The translations under genes were made by a program, and so were the position numbers. Below, in pieces: positions 1-10,967 of a stretch of 42,937 nt of DNA. The stretch spans positions 1 to 42,937 of the forward strand of contig WIXG01000529.1 in NCBI GenBank assembly GCA_009869945.1, read 5' to 3'. This DNA is from Mesaphorura yosii. Taxonomy: Eukaryota > Arthropoda > Collembola > Poduromorpha > Tullbergiidae. The notes beneath the pieces were generated by a model. The model was given only the letters and a program-made list of their open reading frames with translations. It ran no database searches and was not told the DNA's origin. How positions within the stretch are numbered: position 1 is the stretch's first letter; each line of letters opens with the position of its first letter.

Positions 1-693
1 AGACAGGAAAATTCTGGTAAACACGGCAATTAAAAATGCACCGAACGAAACGAGGCAAGCGTCTATTCAAAATTGTCACAGGTGCACATGTCGCACGGTT
101 AAAGACGTTAAAATGCCACGTTGGCACGTGGTGAAGGCAGAGCCTGATTGAAACATTGAAAGTGGTGTATGTATCACAATTAATCTCCAGATTGCCATGT
201 TAGAGAAGGCCTTACTCGCCAGAACCAAACCTCAACGCATTACACATCGCAAAGATGAGGCTCATGCGATATTCGTTTGAGGCGAATGTCAAACACTGCC
301 AAGCCAATGAAGCGCGATGCTGATGCAATTACGTAACATGCTTTGCTATTTTCTGTACAAACTTTATTCAAGGTCAATCAGATCCTAAGGCACTCCATGG
401 TGAATGCGCTTTTGACGGTTTATAAAAAAAATTACGCTGCAGGAATCTTTTAAAGTATAAAGCAGGTAAGTATCATTGTTGTATGGAGTCAAAGTCTGTC
501 TCTCAGCAGCGTTGCCACCCTCCGGCAAGAATCAAGTTCATGACATGACTTCATTTTACATGACAGCATAACGGCGCATTGCGGTGCGGTGCGATAAAAT
601 AAGAATTACTGAAGCGTGAAGCCATAAAACGTAAAAGATAGACGAAGTGCTTCATTTTTATTGCAATGGCAATTTTGTATATGATTAATACGA
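1..693. other. Upstream region of catalase A
   Basis: No gene is supported here. It contains a TATA-like TATAAAA at 421-427 and, at 466, a strong splice donor (CAG|GTAAGT). Together these could mark the promoter and a tiny non-coding first exon of catalase A. I looked for the conserved catalase N-terminal exon (RD..A..QL..W), which I could find for copies B and C, and did not find it. Confidence 0.4.
421..427 (+). promoter_or_regulatory. Candidate TATA box, catalase A
   Basis: TATAAAA followed by A-rich sequence lies about 40 bases before a strong donor at 466. If used, transcription would start near 452 and the first exon would be non-coding and very short. Inference only. Confidence 0.3.
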
Positions 694-3314
694 ATGTCTT
701 CTTGGCTGACTGAAACGTTTGGTACGGTTTTCTCGCAGGTTTCGGATCGTGCCACCAATCTGCACGGAATTCCGGTTGCAAGTGTCTCAACATCGCTGAC
801 GGCCGGACCACGTGGCCCGATTCTACTCCAGGACACTGCGCTCGTGGAACACTTAGCTCAATTCGACCGGGAGCGAATTGCGGAGCGTGTTGTTCACGCG
901 AAAGGAGCAGGTAATTTTTCGTAGTCGTTTGGCAGTATTCAGCAGTTGACGTTGACGTGGCTTGACACCAATTCATGACAGCAAACAAAAATCGAGAATT
1001 CGCAATTGTGCAAGTCATCTAAATACTTGGGCATGTTAGTTTCGGACAGGCTTTGCCTTGAATCCACGTACTTTTACCTCTTCAGGTGATACACGAGCGA
1101 AAGTATCAATTTTAGGTGTTATTGTGAGCTGAAATTAAATGTGGTTGAGCCCTCAGCACTTCGCAGTTCAATTCTGAGCTTTTTATTGCTTAATCGCTGT
1201 GAATTTTAAACACGTCTTTCGAGTTGTCGCTCTCGCTCGCTCATCGTGTCCAACTCGTGCTGGCTCTAGCCAAAGAAAAATTGCTAGCGTGACTGTGTTT
1301 ATCTTTCTACGTTTTACTTTTTCAATTGCTCAAGTTAATTTCAATCATGCGTCATTCTCTGCAATTGCGATTCTGAATTCTAACTCTTAGCCTGAAGAGA
1401 TTTTACTAATGCAGTCTTGCAATTTGCCACTCGGAAAAGAAAAGTACAACTCTCAGCTTCAATTTAGTTCAAGGAACGGCTACACACTCAATCAAACGAA
1501 GAGAAGGCACATCACACATGTGAAATCGTGTCCGATGTATTTTTTACGCTGCATATCACTTTCAACCAACTCAATAAATCATAATACATATAACATTGGC
1601 GATTGAGAAATATTTCCTCCACGCGTTCTTTTGTCTTTCAGCCCTTCCATTTCCCTTGAAGTGTCTGACTTGCGCAAAACCGCACAAAACACCACAAAAG
1701 AGTTTCTTGACACCGCTGGTCAACTGAACAATGAAATTGAGTTGGTGTTTTTTTTTGCATTTGCGTGTTTACATTCGCATTCACATAATTTAAGGACCAG
1801 GAGAATACGATGCTTTTGTTTACCTCATTTGGAATGAAGCCACATAGTTCCTCAGAAAGTTGTGTGCAGTTTCTATATGGCTTGATGATTTTTTGTAATT
1901 TGCTTGTGCTTTGCAGGAGCGTTTGGCTACTTTGAGGTAACCCATGACATCACTCAATACACCAAGGCGGTCCCGTTCAACAAGATTGGAAAGCGAACTC
2001 CGATCGGAATTCGTTTCTCGACCGTCGGCGGCGAGAGTGGCTCGGCTGACACGGTTCGCGATCCGAGAGGCTTTGCTGTAAAGTTCTACACTGAAGATGG
2101 CAACTGGGATTTGGTGGGAAACAACACGCCCATCTTCTTCATTCGGGATCCAATTCTCTTCCCAAGCTTCATCCACACTCAAAAGAGGAACCCACAAACT
2201 CACTTGAAGGTGACTGTGACCGGAGGCGAACAGAAATGCTCTCCATTTTACTCTCTTATTCACGGGTTTGATGGTTTTCAGGATCCGGACATGTTCTGGG
2301 ACTTTATTTCTCTGCGTCCGGAGACCACGCACCAAGTTTGCTTCTTGTTCTCGGACCGTGGAATTCCTGATGGACATCGTCACATGAATGGCTATGGATC
2401 GCACACTTTCAAGTTGGTCAACAAGAACGACAAAGCGGTCTACGTCAAGTTCCACATGAAGACAAAGCAGGGCATCAAGAACGTACCGGTGGACAAGGCG
2501 GACGTCTTTGCTGGGACTGAGCCGGACTACAGCATTCGTGATTTATACAACTCGATTGCTGAGAAGGACTATCCGACTTGGACCATGTACATCCAGGTAG
2601 ATACTCTTCATCTTCATTAGTGGTACGCTTGAATTTATGCTAAATGGCTGGATTGCGTTGCAGGTCATGACATTTGCGCAAGCTGAGACATTCCGCTGGA
2701 ACCCATTTGACTTGACAAAGATTTGGCCTCAGTCAGAGTTCCCATTGCTGGAGGTTGGCAAATTGGTGCTGGACAGAAACCCTGTCAACTACTTTGCTGA
2801 GGTCGAGCAGATTGCCTTTTCTCCGGCGAACATGATTCCAGGAATTGAGCCGTCACCAGACAAGATGCTTCAGGGCCGTCTGTTCTCGTACACGGACACT
2901 CATCGTCACCGTTTGGGACCAAACTACGCTCAGCTTCCGGTCAACGCGCCCAAGACGCACCCACGCACGTACACTCGCGACGGGTTCATGAGCCAGGATC
3001 TCCACCAGGCTGGTGCACCAAACTACTTCCCAAACAGCTTCAACGGACCGCATGAGGATCCGGTTGCGGCAAACACCGTGTACAACGTGGTTGGGGACGT
3101 CAAGCGCTACAACACTGCGGACGATGACAACTTTTCGCAAGTTACAAACTTCTGGACCAAGGTGCTTAACGCCGACGAGAAGAAGAGACTCGTCAGCAAC
3201 ATTGCTGGACATCTGCGCAATGCGTCGAGATTCATTCAAGAACGAGCGGTCGGAAACTTTGCTCAGGTTCACAAGGACTTTGGGGACCAGCTCAAACAAG
3301 CATTGGGCTTGTAA
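694..3314 (+). CDS. Cat: Catalase A (4 exons visible, N-terminus uncertain)
   Basis: Haem catalase, which converts hydrogen peroxide to water and oxygen. Exons are 694-910, 1917-2209, 2282-2596 and 2664-3314, about 491 aa, joined in phase after KGAG, after HLK and after MYIQ. The catalytic His is in RVVHAKGAG, the active-site Asn in GNNTPIFF and the haem-ligand Tyr in [15 protein letters not shown]. The 5' end is uncertain. ATG 694 is the first in-frame Met, but TCTCGCAG at 731-738 looks like an acceptor, and copies B and C have a separate N-terminal exon joined exactly there. The protein ends QALGL, without the tail and SKL-like tripeptide usual for peroxisomal catalase, so it may not be peroxisomal. 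ERIAER replaces the common ERIPER. The first visible intron is 1006 bp, far longer than the others. This is the most divergent of the three copies. Confidence 0.93.
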
Positions 3315-3511
3315 ACTGAGTTGCAGCACGAGATGAAGAAGAAACCTACAAGATACAAGATACAAATAAGCGAAGAAGAGGAAACCCAAAATTATATTTA
3401 CTTACTTGAGATTAAGCGATTGAAACCTAAATTGTGGTAGCGTAGTAGTTTGCTTTGAAATTTATTGCATTGCATTGCATTGGTTGTGGGGTTTAGAATC
3501 ATTGGCCAACT

Positions 3512-3525
3512 AATAAATAAATAAA
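3512..3525 (+). terminator. Polyadenylation signals of catalase A
   Basis: Overlapping AATAAA hexamers lie about 200 bases after the catalase A stop codon. They are the first good match downstream. Confidence 0.5.
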
Positions 3526-3667
3526 TATCGGGAATATAAAAATACCTTGCCCAAGCCATGTCAATTGCATTACAAAATCCATATTAATAGGTAATAGTTG
3601 TCTCAGCATCCTCTTTAGACATGAATTGATAAATAATGACCGAAAGGTTTCGGAATTGCGTAATCAC

Positions 3668-3688
3668 ACGACGACGACGACGACGACG
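3668..3688. repeat. (ACG)7 microsatellite
   Basis: Seven perfect ACG units in the spacer between catalase A and B. Confidence 0.9.
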
Positions 3689-3867
3689 GCGCCGAGCATC
3701 AGCCGAGATAAACACACACGGTTTAATCCAGTTGCATGTGAAACTCGGACCAGTGCATCAGCAGTTTCAAGCAGCCTCTCAAATTCGAGCGTTTCCAATT
3801 TTTCCCACAAGTCAGGCTTATTTTCTCACGCAGGCTCAGTCAAAGCCTCTGGGCATTAAGCGATAGT

Positions 3868-3874
3868 TATAAAT
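3868..3874 (+). promoter_or_regulatory. TATA box, catalase B
   Basis: TATAAAT lies 80 bases before the catalase B start codon, which would give a 5' UTR of roughly 50 bases. Confidence 0.5.
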
Positions 3875-3947
3875 CTGAGCGTCAGCAGGACCGGCTGAAG
3901 TTGTAAATTATAGTCTTCTTCAATTCTTTGGCGGTGAAACAGCAAAA

Positions 3948-6212
3948 ATGAGCGACCGACACAGCGCAGCGAATCAATTGTTGAACTGGAAACTCGAGCA
4001 CCAAACAGTAAGTCGAGCCGTTCAGAATTAATTGTCAAAGCTTGTCGTCTTTTATTTGAGTTTCGTATCTGCGTTGATTTTGGTGAGCCTTTTTGTTCGT
4101 CGCTGCCCTGCCTTTTGCGTTTTGCTTGTGACCTTACATGTAGAAAATCATGCGGGCAATTGTTGATCACTGATTAGAGTGTATATAGCCTCATTGCAGA
4201 GAAGGATGGGTTTCTCATTGCGAAATTGTTTATAAGAAATATTTTAATTCTATGCATTATCTTGACTTGAGTTCACTTGACCTTTGCTATCGTGCGTCCT
4301 GCTTGCCTGCTTTTGCTGCTTTATCTATATTGACAAACTCGTAGGAGGATTGCTTGTTCGTAGGAGGTGGCTTACGATACGTTTGCTTAGCAACAAATCT
4401 CAACTTTCAAGTGATGTTTTAATTGAGCTTCTCCTCCAAACCAAGACAAGAAGCTGGTGACTTCTTGGCTTTATCTTGGCTCGTGGGTCTCGGCAGAGCC
4501 CAGCGCACCGCAGAATATGTTCTAGGATCATAACAGAGATGCTGTCTAATTCTCAATGCTTACTCCCACAGACTCAAGATGCCCGAAACGCTCACGGCGC
4601 CCCTCAACCCACGCTTACCAAGTCGCTCACTGTTGGACCACGCGGCCCGATTCTCTTTCAAGATACCAATCTCATTGAGCATTTGGCCAACTTTGACCGG
4701 GAGCGAATTCCAGAACGGGTTGTCCATGCAAAAGGAGCAGGTCTGAATTTTTACGAAGAATGTGATTCCAATATTGATTGTAGCTGGAATGTCATCAAAC
4801 ATAATTCAACAGGAGCGTTCGGGTACTTTGAAGTGACTCACGACATTACTCGGTACTGCAAGGCCAGAGTGTTTGAGAGGATTGGCAAACGAACTCCTGT
4901 CGCCGTGCGATTCTCGACGGTCGGAGGCGAAAGCGGTTCGGCGGACACGGTGCGAGACCCGCGAGGTTTTGCGATGAAATTCTACACTGAGGACGGAAAC
5001 TGGGATCTGGTTGGAAATAACACACCGATCTTTTTCCTCCGTGACCCGATTCTGTTTCCGAGCTTCATCCACACCCAAAAACGAAACCCGGAGACTCATC
5101 TGAAGGTAATTTAGACCGGGTTTGTGCAATTAACAGAGCACACAAGTAGGCATGTTGTACTTCTGTTTTAGGACCACGACATGTTTTGGGACTTTATCAC
5201 TCTCCGGCAGGAGACAACTCACCAAGTGTGTTTCTTGTTTTCGGACCGTGGAATCCCTGATGGGTACCGCCACATGAACGGATACGGCTCTCACACTTTC
5301 AAAATGGTCAACTCCGACGGGAAAGCGATCTACTGCAAATTTCATGTGAAGACGAATCAAGGCATTAAAAACCTGCCAGTGGACAAGGCGCATCGCCTCT
5401 CCGCTGACAATCCGGACTACAGCATTCAGGACCTGTACAACTCAATCTCAGACGGGAAATTTCCCTCGTGGTCAATGTACATCCAAATCATGACGTTCGA
5501 GCAGGCCGAAAAGTTTAAGTGGAATCCCTTCGATCTGACCAAGATCTGGCCCCATTCGTTGCACCCTTTGATCCCGGTCGGCCAGCTCGTTCTCAACCGG
5601 AAGCCTGTCAACTACTTCACCGAAGTGGAGCAGCTCGCCTTCGCTCCGGCCAATATGGTGCCGGGAATCGAGCCCTCGCCTGATAAAATGCTGCAGGGAA
5701 GACTCTTTTCGTACATTGACACACATCGCCATCGTTTGGGACCAAACTACGCTCAGCTTCCAGTCAACTGTCCCTTCAAGTCAGTTCAGACAACCAACTA
5801 CGGGCGTGGGCTGCCCCACGATCGAAATTCGACCGGTGCCCCAAACTACTTTCCCAACAGTTTCAATGGGCCGACCGAAGTGAAGGAGGCGGACATTCAA
5901 TCCTTCCACGTCAGTGGTGATGTGCAGCGCTACAACTCGGCCGACGATGACAACTTTTCGCAGGTCACCAATTTCTGGCTGAAGGTGCTCGGGCCCGAGG
6001 AGAGGAAACGGCTGGCTGCAAACATCGCAGAACACTTGAAACACGCGCAGCAGTTCATACAGGAGAGGGCCATCAAACAATTTTCAAATGTGCATCCAGA
6101 TTTTGGGAATATGATTCGAGCTGGCATGCATGCACAGGGTTGTGGCAAGGAATCAATCCACAGATTTTCCACGGTAACAAATATCAACACGTACAGAGCA
6201 AGCAGCCTTTAA
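3948..6212 (+). CDS. Cat: Catalase B (4 exons, peroxisomal type)
   Basis: Complete haem catalase of 520 aa. Exons are 3948-4007, 4572-4740, 4813-5105 and 5172-6212. Exon 1 encodes only 20 residues ([20 protein letters not shown]), which match the RDPASDQ...HWK N-terminus of animal catalases, and ends at a GTAAGT donor. It joins in phase 0 across a 564 bp intron to [11 protein letters not shown]. The catalytic His (RVVHAKGAG), Asn (GNNTPIFF) and haem Tyr ([11 protein letters not shown]) are present. The C-terminus is SSL, a PTS1-like tripeptide comparable to the ANL of vertebrate catalase, so peroxisomal import is likely. The MYIQ intron of copy A is absent. AATAAA lies 56 bases after the stop. 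Adjacent to and in the same direction as copy A, and more like copy C than A. Confidence 0.96.
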
Positions 6213-6267
6213 ATTGGAGGGCCAAATTGTGAATATTAGGGATGCATATTTCGGATTCATCCAGGGC

Positions 6268-6273
6268 AATAAA
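6268..6273 (+). terminator. Polyadenylation signal of catalase B
   Basis: AATAAA 56 bases after the catalase B stop. It faces the minus-strand signal of the converging gene at 6308-6313, so the two 3' ends meet or overlap. Confidence 0.55.
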
Positions 6274-6307
6274 ATGCTTAATTGATGAAAATTCTGTATC
6301 CGTGTGT

Positions 6308-6313
6308 TTTATT
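6308..6313 (-). terminator. Polyadenylation signal of the MCC-beta-like gene
   Basis: AATAAA on the minus strand about 100 bases past the stop at 6411. It supports transcription through the last exon. Confidence 0.5.
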
Positions 6314-6410
6314 TCATGTAAGGCACTGAATTACGTCGAATTTGTGACAGGCACAGATTTTGGGAAAATTATCACCGGAACAAAGCTCTTGTATGGATCC
6401 CAACTAAAAA

Positions 6411-8879
6411 CTACATTCGAAAGACTGGTCTTGCTTGAGCCTGTGCTAGATTCAGCTTTTGCTGGCTCAAAATTCTCAAAATTTCACCAACGACCTAAGC
6501 AAAGAGAAACATTTAGAAACTATTCTTTCTCTACGTTATGCTGCTTAAGCAAATTGTATTGTAGTTATTACCTTTCTGGTATTTTCTGGAAGAACAATTG
6601 CATCAGTTAACATGTTAGCTGCGGCAGTGAATGCATCGATTTGATCGCTGGATTCGTCCTGATGTTCCATGCTCAGTGTGCTAAGCTTCGCGGACGGCCA
6701 CATGAGATGAAAATTTGGATTGAAAGACTGTCCACACTAACAAAACCAAATAGGCGATTTTATAAAAAAAAACAATTGAGCTATCATTATTTCCAACGAG
6801 TTTTCATGCTGTACAAAAGTTCGCTAAAATCGCTAACGACGAGGGCTCCAAACTCGATCAAATGAAAAATGAACAAATCCTGGTCGCAAAATACAATTTT
6901 GCGGCCAATGCTTTTCTTATGGGCAAAACGCCTACTGCAATTTCAATGATTAGTCCAAATCCATAGTGAAATTAGATTTGAGATAGATATTATTAACGAT
7001 AACTTTCCAAAAATTCTTAATGACTGAGTTTCGAGCTCTCGGTATTGGGCATTTTAGCGTCCATTCTCGGTTGTTATTTCATTACTTACCATTGTGAGGA
7101 AGTCATCTTCGTGGCAGGCAGAGAGTGTTATCACAATTCGAGGTGTACTTAAAGTCGCAACCATCGCACTCAATTTACCTCTGTTCTTCAAAACGGTTTG
7201 ATCATCAATTGTGGAGCGACGGAGTTGAGAATTTTGCAGGAAAAGAACTGGGATATCACGTCTTGAGCACATATCCAAGAAATGAACACCTTTCAGAGCT
7301 TCGGATGATAAGATTTCATCCGCGTTTGCCAGTATGCCAATCTTCATTCTGGGATAAACAGCCCATTAAGCCAACTAAGGTGCATTTACTTTTACAATTG
7401 CCTTATATCCTTTCTTACCCCTCAATGCTCCCTACGCCGGTGATTAGTCCCGGACCAAAGAAAGCTTTGAACTCTTTAAATTGACTTCCGTCCAGAATCA
7501 CTGCTAGCAATGAGTATAAATCTGCCTTGGACAGATGCTCCTTTGCACCAAATTCTGTGATAATAACAATTTTAACGGGTTTTGTTTTGTCGAACGAAAT
7601 TATACAACTTTACGTACGGCTCCAAGACAGTACGGAATGCAAGGGCTCGTCAAATCCAGTCGGGCTCAAAACACTTGTCATATTTAAAGATTCGACGACG
7701 TCACGACACATTTCGAAGGCTTCCTTCTCGTCCTTTGCGTAATAATCCGTACATCCACTCACACTGTACCACCGAAAATTAAGTCGATAAATTAATCCAA
7801 GTTACGGGCCGCTTTGATATTATTCCTGCTCTTGCCTTGAGTGCATGAAGGCACCGCCAAGGTCTTCTTCACTGACAACCTCTCCTGTAGCTGCCCGGAC
7901 AAGTGGTGGCCCGCCCAAATATATTTTCCCGATCTGATCAACAATTATGGCTTCGTCAGACATTGTGGGATTGTACGCTCCGCCAGCTGTGCAGCTTCCA
8001 CAGACCAGGGCGATTTGAGCGATATTTTTGGAGGACATCACAGCTTGATTATAAAAGCTTCTTCCACCAGGTATAAATATTTCAGCCTGCGAACCAAATA
8101 TTCAACAGAATTACATGATCATTCTTTGTTGGAAACATTCAGTTCATTTATGCGGCCGCGGCGAATAGATTTACGAACTTGCAGAGGGAGAAATGCCCCT
8201 CCGGAATCAGGCATGTATATGCAAGGCAGCCTGTTGAGCTCCGCCATTTCCTGTGTGCGATGAGACTTCCGTACTGTAATTGGAAAGTACGTCCCGCCTT
8301 TGACGGTTGCATCATTGCCGCCAATCATGCAATAAATTCCACCAACTCTTCCAATTCCTTTAAGCAAGCATTGACAGTTATTCGAATTTTGCACAGACCA
8401 ATCAATACTCAAGATGCAATGTTAATTCTTACCCCCAACCGTCCCTCCACAAGGCACATCGCCATACATCATGTCAAAGCCAGCCATGTGTCCAATCTCA
8501 AGGAAATTTGTCCCTGGGTCGATCAGCATTTTAATCCTCTCACGGACTAGCACCTTTTTATTCTTGTTCACATGACGCTCAATTCCTTTCGGACCACCTA
8601 CGAAGTTTGCACGGACACTATTTAGAAACGAAGTCACGCATACAAATGAATGGGTATGAATTTACCTCCAGCGTACGCCTTCGCAGACAAGTCATTGTAC
8701 TTCTTCATCAGCTCATTGTAAGCATCCAGCTCGTTCTTGGAGAGTTCTGAAGCTTCGTCGGTAGAAATCAGAGGCAGTAGGGATCTTGTAATGAGGCGCC
8801 GCTGTTGGAGGGGGCTGGAATGATTCGATGGGCGCAGAATTCTTTGCACCTGCCGCAGACATATTTGCCTGATTGTCAT
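6411..8879 (-). CDS. Methylcrotonoyl-CoA carboxylase beta-like, probable pseudoenzyme (9 exons)
   Basis: Exons on the minus strand: 8879-8666, 8597-8433, 8357-8179, 8086-7836, 7763-7618, 7554-7419, 7348-7090, 6736-6572, 6494-6411; 532 aa against about 563 in human MCCC2. All junctions keep frame. The N-terminal carboxyltransferase half is well conserved: [69 protein letters not shown]. The C-terminal half can be aligned ([66 protein letters not shown], final FRM) but is eroded. ITGFMVG after FLQN is gone, the Gly-rich SYGAGNYGM loop reads [10 protein letters not shown], and about 30 residues before LPENTRK are missing. Exon 4 ends in a GC donor. A mitochondrial presequence is plausible (Arg-rich, few acids). 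The family normally pairs with a biotinylated alpha subunit in leucine breakdown; catalysis by this copy is doubtful. Confidence 0.85.
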
Positions 8880-9559
8880 CTTGGACTGATTCGTATTATC
8901 GAAGGGTAGCGGAGGCTTCTGGCTCCTTGTTACTTGATTAATTGTTAGTAGTTTACATCGAATCCATTCGGAATGTCGTACGATTCTTCATCCTGACAAA
9001 AAACACAAAGTGAGATTTACGCAACCAATTTTACGAGACCTTCAACATTGACAACCACACTTAACGTTTCAAGTTTGGCGATAAGATATCAAAGTAATTG
9101 TTTACCACAGTTATTTCAGGGCTCTCACTTCAGCTGTGCTGCGGTGATTTCGTGATTTAAAAACTCTCAGCTTTCAATCTGCAATGAATAATTATTAAGC
9201 GCCACAGATGAAACTTGAATTTCGCAATTCAGTACGGCAAACACTCTCCAAATCAAGATGCCAAAGTTCTAATTCTTCGAATTTGAAGTGTTCACGTTTA
9301 AAGTAAGCGCCTCAAGTGAATTCTGTGTTCCTATTTGTGAGATTTTGACTCCAACTGCATGGGGGTATTTGAAATTTGGTGGTAAACACAAAATCAGATG
9401 TTCTCTTTTATTAAAGTTTTGTGGAGTTTGCAATGTACGAAGTCTGCGCTGCGACATGCCTTACCTTTTGAAGTAGCCAGTTAAACGAAGTTCCTCTGAT
9501 AGCATCTTTAATTGGTAACTGAATACTGTGATAACTTTTTGATACTTCAGCAGCTTTAA
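8880..9559. other. Spacer between MCC-beta-like gene and F-box relic
   Basis: AT-rich. It should hold the minus-strand promoter of the MCC-beta-like gene. I see no convincing coding sequence; the two overlapping 62-codon frames near 9270-9476 are chance. Confidence 0.4.
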
Positions 9560-10663
9560 ATGTTTAAAGTCATGAGCTCGAATTCTGCGTCTTCATCGAA
9601 AACTATCATGAAGGAGCCGGAAATCCTGGAACAAGATGGGCAGGTTCGGATTCTGATAATGGAAACGCTAGAGAGAAATCGACTGATTCTACTGGAGCTA
9701 CCGGAACAAGTAGCGGAAGCGAGTCATGGCAACAATTGGTACACGAGATTAACAAGGAAAAGGAACTAGGAGTCATAGTGATAAGACCTCCTGCTAAGGA
9801 ATTGATATTGAATAACTCAGTCGTAGGAAACCATCATACTCAATGTCTAATTGTTTCATTCCTGTACGGCGTTAGATTCTGATTGAATCCATTTGTGGCT
9901 CTTTCAGATTATGGAAAAGATCGCCGAAATCTTGCCGGTAGAGACCATGTTCCAGCTTCGGAATGCATGCAAGATGTGGAATCAAGAGTTCATTCCTGAA
10001 ATGAGGAAGAAGCACGCGCCACTTCACCTGAAAGGACATGGCACCTATGAAAAAGATGATGGCATGACCTGGCTAGAGAAGCACGCGTTGCAAAAGTAGG
10101 AGAGTTTTCTATGAACTGGCACATCTATCCGAACTGATTCTGACGCCAGCGCGTATTGATGGCAAGAATGATAACTTGAATCCATTGCCCCTGAAGCCAC
10201 TTCACTTGAAGCGGGTCCAGTTCTACGTTTCATCAGGGATGCACTTTGGTTACGCCGAACTCATGAGATCGGCCATCAAACACTCCTGGACTAAAGAGCC
10301 TCTCCTTGGAGTACATGAGAAGGATACCCGTATCCCCGACGACCCAGTGCCTGGTTTTGATTCGATTCTCGGTGGGTGTTCCGAGCATGTTCGGGTGGAT
10401 GTGGACTACCAAGACAATTTCGCTAGCTGTTTTCCGCAACTTCAGCGATTTGACTACCACCACAAACACTGGCAAAACAATGTCAACAACTCACAGCTAA
10501 TTGAGAATCTACAGGAAGATCTGATACGATTATCTCACGCCGGGGTGACCGAGTTGCATGTAATCTGGCAGGTGGTGAGGCGATGGATATGCTATTGAAC
10601 AACTTTCCTTCCGTGCAGAATCTCTACATTAATGGCCTGGATAAGATCAGTGATATAATTTAA
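9560..10663 (+). pseudogene. F-box protein relic with frameshifts
   Basis: An F-box-like segment (MEKIAEILPVETMFQLRNAC then KMWNQEF, about 9907-9990) follows a good acceptor (CTCTTTCAG at 9906). Upstream is a Ser/Thr/Gly-rich segment (SDSDNGNARESTDSTGATG, about 9655-9760). Downstream is a leucine-rich tail (FYELAHLSELILTPARI; PSVQNLYINGLDKISDII). Together this resembles arthropod F-box/leucine-rich proteins that recruit substrates to SCF ubiquitin ligases. The frame breaks three times: near 9650 (after EILEQDG), at 10097 (TAG, with coding resuming in the next frame at 10098), and near 10565 (LHVIW then GGEAMDMLLNNF). No splice signals explain the breaks. Neighbouring genes are intact, so decay is more likely than poor assembly. 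Which F-box family it belongs to cannot be told. Confidence 0.6.
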
Positions 10664-10967
10664 TCTGTGCTGAATTCATTCCAATGTAACTCAAACATTT
10701 ATTCCCTTAAAACAAGCCACACAAACTTTGATAGCAACTTCTCTTTCTGTAATTCATAACTTCTTAACTCTACAGAATATATTAGGTTAAGATTTACTGA
10801 TGTGTTCAATGCTAATCATGTGCAATGTTTTATAAAACCAGTTTTCAATTTTCTAGTAAACTACAGGATGTGAACAGTCAAGTATGACTAGTTTAGCTAG
10901 TTTTCTATTAAACTACACGATGTAAACAGTTAAGTATCAAGAATAATAACAAAAAAGTTGAAGAATC

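Noticed and set aside
551..1018. 155-codon minus-strand frame opposite catalase A exon 1
   Set aside because: It is a shadow of the catalase exon; no family content and non-ATG start.
3856..4170. 104-codon minus-strand frame
   Set aside because: It covers catalase B exon 1 and its intron; composition is Arg/Ser-rich noise.
6742..6940. Alternative exon of the MCC-beta-like gene (frame giving [13 protein letters not shown])
   Set aside because: The acceptor there gives an immediate TAG in the required phase. The exon at 6736-6572 starts CGQSF...WPSAKLS, matches the family and fits the phase, so 7089-6737 is intron.
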